NCBI RefSeq assembly: GCF_024347595.1
Contig: NZ_AP025506.1
Coordinates: 620,001 to 684,000 of the forward strand
Length of the DNA: 64,000 nt
Direction of reading: 5' to 3'
DNA from: Vibrio pomeroyi
Lineage (GTDB): Bacteria; Pseudomonadota; Gammaproteobacteria; Enterobacterales; Vibrionaceae
This document shows, piece after piece, positions 59,153 through 64,000 of the stretch. Below the pieces are notes generated by a model that had not been told where the DNA came from, ran no database searches, and was given only the letters and a program-made list of their open reading frames with translations. Each line of letters opens with the position of its first letter. The stretch's first letter is position 1. Both the position numbers and the translations under genes were made by a program.

Positions 59153-60865
59153 ATGTCCTCATCGATTCCTTTTTACGATAAAAATGCTCATGCACTTTGT
59201 CAGCAGTACAACTCCGTGGCTTTCGAAGTGGTACATAAAAGCTGGCAAGCATACTGGCCTTTAGAGGGCGATAAGGTGCTAGATGTCGGTGCGGGAAGTG
59301 GCCGTGATGCGTTATGGATGCATAAGGCCGGAGCTGAAGTCATTGCGATAGAACCTAGTGCGTCATTACGCAAGCAAGGCTCAGAATACACTGGGCCAAG
59401 TGTTACATGGTTAGATGATTCACTGCCATCATTGAGCCGCACTGAAAACCTCGGAATGCGTTTTGACCTGATACTGGTGAGTGCAGTATGGATGCATCTT
59501 GCACCGTCATATCGAGAGCGAGCATTCAGAAAGTTATCTAACTTACTCGCTCCAAATGGCAAGTTGGTGATTACGCTACGTCACGGAGAGTTTCATGACG
59601 ACCGAGAGGGCTATGAGGTCTCGGTTGAAGAGCTTGAGCGTTTATCGAAGAACAGTGCTTTGTTGGTGCGTCATGTCGATAACAGCCAAGACACCTTGAA
59701 GCGCAGTGAGGTTTGGTGGCAAACCGTAGTTATGACGCTGCCAGATGATGGCTCGGGTGATTTAAACAAGGTGCGCCACATTATTGTGAATGACAATAAG
59801 TCGGCTACATACAAATTGGCATTGTTAAGAACCTTGCTGAGAATCGCAGATGCCCATTCAGGTGCCGTGCTTGATCGAACGGATGGCAAAATATCTCTAC
59901 CGGTGGGTTTGGTTGCTCTGTATTGGGTTAGGCAGTTTAAGCGTCTAATTGATATCGATATAGAAGGCATTGGGATTCAGCAAAACAGCAACACGAGTAA
60001 AGGCCTAGGTTTTGTAAAAGACGATGGTTGGAACAAGCTCAAACACCTCAGTGCCGATGATTTAGCGATAGGCGCTCTATTTCTTGGTGATGAAGCCAAA
60101 GCATTGCAGAAGCTGTTTTCACAAACGATCAGTACTATTAAATCGGGTCCAGTGACCTTTATTTATCAGGGCTCTAAAGAGAATAAGTTGTTTGAGATAC
60201 TCCCATCTCAGCAGCGACGTAAGAGTCGAGAATCATTGGTCATCGACAGTGAGTTCTTAGCAAGCTTTGGTTACTTCACATTGGATGAAAGCTTGTGGGA
60301 GTGCTTCAGAATCTATCACTCTTGGATTGAGCCGCTAGTAGTGAATCAATGGGTCATGGAGATGCAACGTTTTGAGTTAAATCGACAGCGCAATATCTCA
60401 CTTCAGACCTATCACGACTGCTTAGTATGGATTGACCGAAACCACGATACTCGTGATGTACGCAAAAGAGTTGAGCAACTTAGAGCTGAACATGCAGACA
60501 TTGTCAGCGTCTGGAGTGGAAAGTCACTTAAAAACGAGTACCACGTTGATCACTGTCTGCCTTTTGCTTACTGGCCGAATAACGATAAGTGGAACCTCTT
60601 TCCAACCACAAGCAAAGAGAATCTAAGTAAAAGTGACAAAGTGCCTACCGCTGAAAAACTTCGCGCGTCTAAACCTCGTATTCTCGAATGGTGGCAATTG
60701 GCGTGGAGTGATTCGGCTCATTTTGAACAGCAGTTCTTTTCTGAAGCGGCACTTTCTTTACCCAATATTCCACCACAGTGTCGAGACTTCGAAGAGGTGT
60801 TTGACGCAATGGGTTTACAGGTACGTGGCGTGAAAAGTCGACTGTTAATCAATGAGTGGCATTGA
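59153..60865 (+). CDS. Methyltransferase-HNH nuclease fusion protein
   Basis: 570 residues from ATG 59153; an in-frame ATG 28 codons upstream adds a hydrophobic stretch and neither start has a clear Shine-Dalgarno. Residues 1-190 are a class I SAM methyltransferase (motif I VLDVGAGSGRDA at 42-53, acidic loop VIAIEPS, post-I DLILVSAVWMHL). A middle region begins with ATYKLALLRTLLRIAD. The C-terminus has an HNH-like motif, HVDHCLPFAYW (D466, H467), N481 in WNLF and KENLSKSDKVP, without the usual CxxC pairs. I do not recognise a named family with this fusion; restriction-like, RNA-modifying or defence roles are inferences. Confidence 0.7.
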   Translation: MSSSIPFYDKNAHALCQQYNSVAFEVVHKSWQAYWPLEGDKVLDVGAGSGRDALWMHKAGAEVIAIEPSASLRKQGSEYTGPSVTWLDDSLPSLSRTENLGMRFDLILVSAVWMHLAPSYRERAFRKLSNLLAPNGKLVITLRHGEFHDDREGYEVSVEELERLSKNSALLVRHVDNSQDTLKRSEVWWQTVVMTLPDDGSGDLNKVRHIIVNDNKSATYKLALLRTLLRIADAHSGAVLDRTDGKISLPVGLVALYWVRQFKRLIDIDIEGIGIQQNSNTSKGLGFVKDDGWNKLKHLSADDLAIGALFLGDEAKALQKLFSQTISTIKSGPVTFIYQGSKENKLFEILPSQQRRKSRESLVIDSEFLASFGYFTLDESLWECFRIYHSWIEPLVVNQWVMEMQRFELNRQRNISLQTYHDCLVWIDRNHDTRDVRKRVEQLRAEHADIVSVWSGKSLKNEYHVDHCLPFAYWPNNDKWNLFPTTSKENLSKSDKVPTAEKLRASKPRILEWWQLAWSDSAHFEQQFFSEAALSLPNIPPQCRDFEEVFDAMGLQVRGVKSRLLINEWH

Positions 60866-60916
60866 TCTCCACGTTTATCCGCAAAATTCACCTTTTAAAC
60901 AACGGTAGAGTAAACA

Positions 60917-61645
60917 ATGAAATACATCGGAATTGATGGCTGTAAGGCGGGTTGGATCGCTTGGATTGTCTCTGATAATCAGGCGCCAGTTTTCAAAGTA
61001 GTAAAGGCGCTTGATGAGCTTGCGAGTGATCTCATCGGTTCAACGACGCTTATCGACATGCCGATTGGTTTCAGTGACGCGCAGACTCCAGATCGTTTAT
61101 GCGACAAAGCAGCAAGGCGTTTTCTAACCAGCAAACGTGGTTCTTCGGTGTTTCCAGTTCCGTGTCGTGAGGCGGTTTACCAAACCGATTACATTACGGC
61201 GTGTAATGCCAATGTGCAGCAGCTTGGTAAGAAGTTCTCTAAGCAAACTTGGGGGATTGTTCCTAAAATCCGAGAGTTGGATAAACTCATCGACGATCAC
61301 CCAAACTTATCGATCAGAGAGTCTCACCCTGAGGTCGTGTTCGCTGCTTTGAAAGGGGAGCCGCTTACCTTTTCTAAGCGAACTCAAGAGGGCAAAGAGG
61401 AAAGGCTTTCGATTATTCAGCAACTCGCCCCGCAATGGTGTGAGGTTGTGGCGTTAGCTATCTCAAACACCAAGCGTAAAGATGTCGCGATAGATGATAT
61501 TTATGACGCATTCATATTGATGTTGATTGCTTCTCACGCTCCAACATTGTCGTGCTTGCCTGAATTTTCTGATGTCGGCGGAAAGGCTGATAAGGATCAG
61601 AATGGTCGAGTTCGCGAAATCGTGTATTGGAAGAAAATGCAATAG
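60917..61645 (+). CDS. DUF429 family protein (predicted RNase H-fold nuclease)
   Basis: 242 residues. The opening MKYIGIDGCKAGWIAWIV is the DUF429 signature: a strand with an acidic residue as in RNase H-like folds. Further acidic positions are in TLIDMPIGFSD and RESHPEVVFAAL, and the end has DDIYDAFILMLIA. Molecular function is not established. The ATG follows AACGGTAGAGTAAAC, 52 bp after the methyltransferase-HNH gene and in the same direction, so the two may be co-transcribed. Confidence 0.75.
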   Translation: MKYIGIDGCKAGWIAWIVSDNQAPVFKVVKALDELASDLIGSTTLIDMPIGFSDAQTPDRLCDKAARRFLTSKRGSSVFPVPCREAVYQTDYITACNANVQQLGKKFSKQTWGIVPKIRELDKLIDDHPNLSIRESHPEVVFAALKGEPLTFSKRTQEGKEERLSIIQQLAPQWCEVVALAISNTKRKDVAIDDIYDAFILMLIASHAPTLSCLPEFSDVGGKADKDQNGRVREIVYWKKMQ

Positions 61646-61723
61646 CAAAGTATGCGCTCTGTTAGGTTGAGTGTGTTACTTTCTACCTCCTGTTTTTTAC
61701 TCTTATTGTTTTTTAGCCTTGAT

Positions 61724-62533
61724 ATGAAACGTTTAATTGTTGGTTTGCTGGCAACCTTGATCAGTGCGGCGAGTTACGCCCAAGTTGCGCCTGTCTCTCA
61801 GTGGCAATGTGACATGATGAAAAAGAACAAGGTGTTGAATAACGGAGCACCTGTTGGGTGTGATCGCCTATCCAAAGTAGACTTTGATTTCGTTAACTTT
61901 AAGGGCGAAACGCAGCAGGGGAACATGATTGTGCTTGACGTTATCGCCCCTTCTGTTGAGCAAATCTTTTTAGAACTCAAACAGCGTAATTTCCCGCTGC
62001 ATTCTGCGCGCCTAATGCGTGAGTTCAACGGTGACGACAATGCCTCGATGGAAGCCAATAATAGCAGTGCGTTTAACGCTCGGCCTATCACTGGCGGAGG
62101 AGGTTGGTCGAAGCATGCTTACGGTGTGGCAATCGACATCAACCCAGTTCAAAACCCTTTCTTAGAGTTCGATAGCAACGGGACCATTACGGTAAAGCCA
62201 TCACAATCGGCAACCAGCTATGTGAACAGAACGCGCTTTCGTGCACGCAATGACATTGAACGCCGAGGCATGGCGGAAGGTGTGGTCGAGCTTTTTGCAC
62301 ATCATGGTTTTATGATCTGGGGAGGGGACTGGAATACCCCAATCGATACTCAGCATTTCGAGGTCGGTTCGAGAAAGTTCGTTAATCAACTGCTCTCTAA
62401 ACCAGAACCTGAAGCCAAAGTACTATTTGAGCGATACGTCGAATCTTATCGCCAATGTTTTAATAAAAATAAAGGCGAGGGCGCAGAAAAAGCTCGTGCT
62501 ATCTGTGCAAAGAAAACAGTCGGGACTTTTTAG
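61724..62533 (+). CDS. M15-family D-alanyl-D-alanine carboxypeptidase-like protein
   Basis: 269 residues from ATG 61724, which gives a signal peptide MKRLIVGLLATLISAASYAQ; an in-frame ATG at 61652 would put a hydrophobic leader in front, and neither has a clear ribosome site. Zinc-peptidase motifs are SKHAYGVAIDINP (HxxxxxxD) and DTQHFEVG. The periplasmic location fits peptidoglycan trimming. A terminator follows. Confidence 0.8.
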   Translation: MKRLIVGLLATLISAASYAQVAPVSQWQCDMMKKNKVLNNGAPVGCDRLSKVDFDFVNFKGETQQGNMIVLDVIAPSVEQIFLELKQRNFPLHSARLMREFNGDDNASMEANNSSAFNARPITGGGGWSKHAYGVAIDINPVQNPFLEFDSNGTITVKPSQSATSYVNRTRFRARNDIERRGMAEGVVELFAHHGFMIWGGDWNTPIDTQHFEVGSRKFVNQLLSKPEPEAKVLFERYVESYRQCFNKNKGEGAEKARAICAKKTVGTF

Positions 62534-62602
62534 TGCTATGTTTATCTAGAACCGTTTGTGTTTTAGCAAGTTAAGCTCGCTTCAAGGGTATTTTGAATCG
62601 CT

Positions 62603-62631
62603 AAGGTCAACGCATGTCGTTGGCCTTTTTT
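62603..62631 (+). terminator. Intrinsic terminator after the M15 peptidase gene
   Basis: AAGGTCAACG pairs with CGTTGGCCTT (one G-U) around CATGT, followed by TTTT. Confidence 0.85.
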
Positions 62632-62838
62632 ATATTCGTTTCTCCAATAGAACACCGAGCAATCAAAAGGTTATTGGGTATCCGTTAGTCAATAATTGAT
62701 GAAGTAATGCGGCGCAAAGTCATCGGTTTGTCATTGAAAAAGTCATAGCGTAAACGTTATGTGAGAACCATCGCTGGTGGGGGAACTTCTAGCCTATTCG
62801 CCAGTATTATTAGTGAACTGATCACAACGGACCAACTA
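62632..62838 (+). other. Leader region of the retropepsin-like gene
   Basis: About 200 bp without a gene; expected to hold the promoter of the following gene. No operator recognised. Confidence 0.3.
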
Positions 62839-64000
62839 ATGAAAAAGATACCTTTGGCTCTAACTCTTTTAAGCACTCTACTTTTTTCACAGTATTCTTT
62901 GGCTACAGACACTTCACACACCACGCAAAATCCGACTTACGAACTCGATGGTAAGGCGGTATTAGGTCGTACTGAGAATGTGTACCTCTCTAGCGTTCAA
63001 GGGCTTAAAGAGGTTCCTTTCATTGGAAAAATCGACACCGGTGCTGAAACCACCTCCATGCATGCAGAAGACATTCATGTAAAAAGCACACATGCCGATT
63101 ACAAGAACCTCAAAGACAAAGAGTTGATGGCGGCATTAACCGAAGATGTGTTGAACAATAGTGATGTTGACTACGATGATTGGGATGGCAGCACCTTTGC
63201 GAAATACCAAGCTGTGGTCTCTTTCAAGGTTCAAAACCCACGTACTGGTGAGATGGTATTGGTTGAGGCGCCACTAGAGCGTGTTAGCATGATTCGCAGC
63301 CGTACCAGCAGCACACCTTTGCTTCGCCCGACGATTAAAATGTCTCTGACTATTGCAGGCCAAGAGCTAAAAACCGATGTTAACCTGACAGACAGAAGTC
63401 ACTTCTCCGCGCCTGTATTGATCGGAAAAACCTTCCTTGCAGATAATGCGTTAGTCTTTGCTGGCTACGACTATTTGCAAGAGCAAGAGAACGCAACGGT
63501 GGTTGGCCGTAAAGAGGTAGTGTCTATCTCGGGTATGGCGATGAATGCGACCTTCTCTTTAAAGAACCGCTACAGTATTTTGCATGCGAAAAATATCGAC
63601 GTAGACAAAAAGAACAACGAAGTGACGTTTGATATGTTCGATAACGATGGCAAACAGAAAGAGATGACATTGCCGTTGGTTCGCATGTTAAGCGTAAGCG
63701 GAAACAAGAGACCATTAGTGTATGTACCTGTTCAACTTGATGAGAACACGACTAAAGATGTTCTCGTGTACTTACGTGACCGTTCAAGCAGTAGCTCACA
63801 GTTAAGATTGGGCACCAACACCGCCAGCGAACTCTTCATGATTGATACCAATGCTGAGAATATTCTTTCAGAAGGATCAGAGAGCTTTAGTGATGTGGCT
63901 GAGGCAAGTGAACCGTTGATCATCTCGCCGGAAGAAGACATTACCATCGACGACTTCCCTCTTAAGGCGGTGGCTTCTTTCACGGTAAATACCCCCCTGT
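62839..64000 (+). CDS. Retropepsin-like (ATP-dependent zinc protease family) protein, 3' end beyond the window
   Basis: An uninterrupted frame of 387 codons from ATG 62839 to the window edge. A signal peptide (MKKIPLALTLLSTLLFSQYSLA) indicates a periplasmic product. The segment IGKIDTGAETTSMHAEDI carries the D-T-G of retropepsin-like aspartic proteases and belongs to the family once called ATP-dependent zinc protease. The later part (from about residue 240) looks like a second, diverged copy of the domain without DTG. Function unknown. Confidence 0.8.
   Translation, partial: MKKIPLALTLLSTLLFSQYSLATDTSHTTQNPTYELDGKAVLGRTENVYLSSVQGLKEVPFIGKIDTGAETTSMHAEDIHVKSTHADYKNLKDKELMAALTEDVLNNSDVDYDDWDGSTFAKYQAVVSFKVQNPRTGEMVLVEAPLERVSMIRSRTSSTPLLRPTIKMSLTIAGQELKTDVNLTDRSHFSAPVLIGKTFLADNALVFAGYDYLQEQENATVVGRKEVVSISGMAMNATFSLKNRYSILHAKNIDVDKKNNEVTFDMFDNDGKQKEMTLPLVRMLSVSGNKRPLVYVPVQLDENTTKDVLVYLRDRSSSSSQLRLGTNTASELFMIDTNAENILSEGSESFSDVAEASEPLIISPEEDITIDDFPLKAVASFTVNTPL

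Overview
The window is a stretch of Vibrio-like gammaproteobacterial chromosome. The evidence is gene order and protein content: queA-tgt-yajC-secDF, suhB-trmJ-iscRSUA-hscBA-fdx-iscX-pepB-ndk-rlmN, rodZ-ispG-hisS-yfgM-bamB-der, yfgJ, xseA and guaBA lie in the order expected for enteric bacteria and vibrios. Protein sequences are close to E. coli homologues but with Vibrio-type spacing, a GH19 chitinase and abundant intergenic palindromic repeats. A Splendidus-clade Vibrio is my inference from general character, not something the sequence proves.

Layout. 1-6.6 kb: a CBS-domain gene, then queuosine synthesis and Sec export (queA, tgt, yajC, secD, secF). 6.7-8.1 kb: a 7-bp microsatellite and the first copy of an IS1111-type (IS110-family) insertion sequence. 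8.2-17.8 kb: suhB, trmJ, the whole isc iron-sulfur operon behind two tandem IscR boxes, pepB and ndk. 17.8-18.4 kb: a tandem array of a roughly 160-bp palindromic repeat. 18.5-29.7 kb: rlmN, rodZ, ispG, hisS, yfgM, bamB, der, an AlaX-like editing protein, a GAF-GGDEF protein and yfgJ. 29.7-31.1 kb: a second, seemingly identical IS copy in the opposite orientation. 31.1-43.2 kb: a complete urea-use island, urtABCDE (urea ABC transporter) followed by ureD-ureABCE-hupE/ureJ-ureFG (urease and its nickel chaperones). It is inserted between yfgJ and xseA, which are neighbours in E. coli. 43.2-48.1 kb: xseA, guaB, guaA. 48.4-64 kb: accessory and transport genes (GH19 chitinase, NhaC-like antiporter, SatP-like acetate channel, AGCS symporter, beta-CASP nuclease, PlsC-like acyltransferase), a zinc-motif hypothetical protein, a methyltransferase-HNH fusion, DUF429, an M15 peptidase and a retropepsin-like protein cut by the window end.

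The urea genes form one pathway: UrtA-E import urea at low concentration, UreABC hydrolyses it, and UreDEFG with HupE/UreJ supply nickel. A candidate sigma-54 promoter and NtrC-like sites upstream of urtA suggest induction by nitrogen limitation, and a strong terminator between ureD and ureA should lower expression of the structural genes relative to the transporter.

The most interesting observation concerns the IS element. Both copies sit exactly at the 3' arm of an intrinsic terminator (suhB and yfgJ) and separate the hairpin from a T-rich tract. The non-coding tail of the IS, downstream of the transposase, folds into a stem with an internal loop whose two strands read like the two halves of that target (GGGCTTTTT and GACACAAAAAA). 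This fits a bridge RNA/seekRNA programmed to recognise rho-independent terminators. A second candidate for unknown biology is the methyltransferase-HNH fusion at 59.2-60.9 kb.
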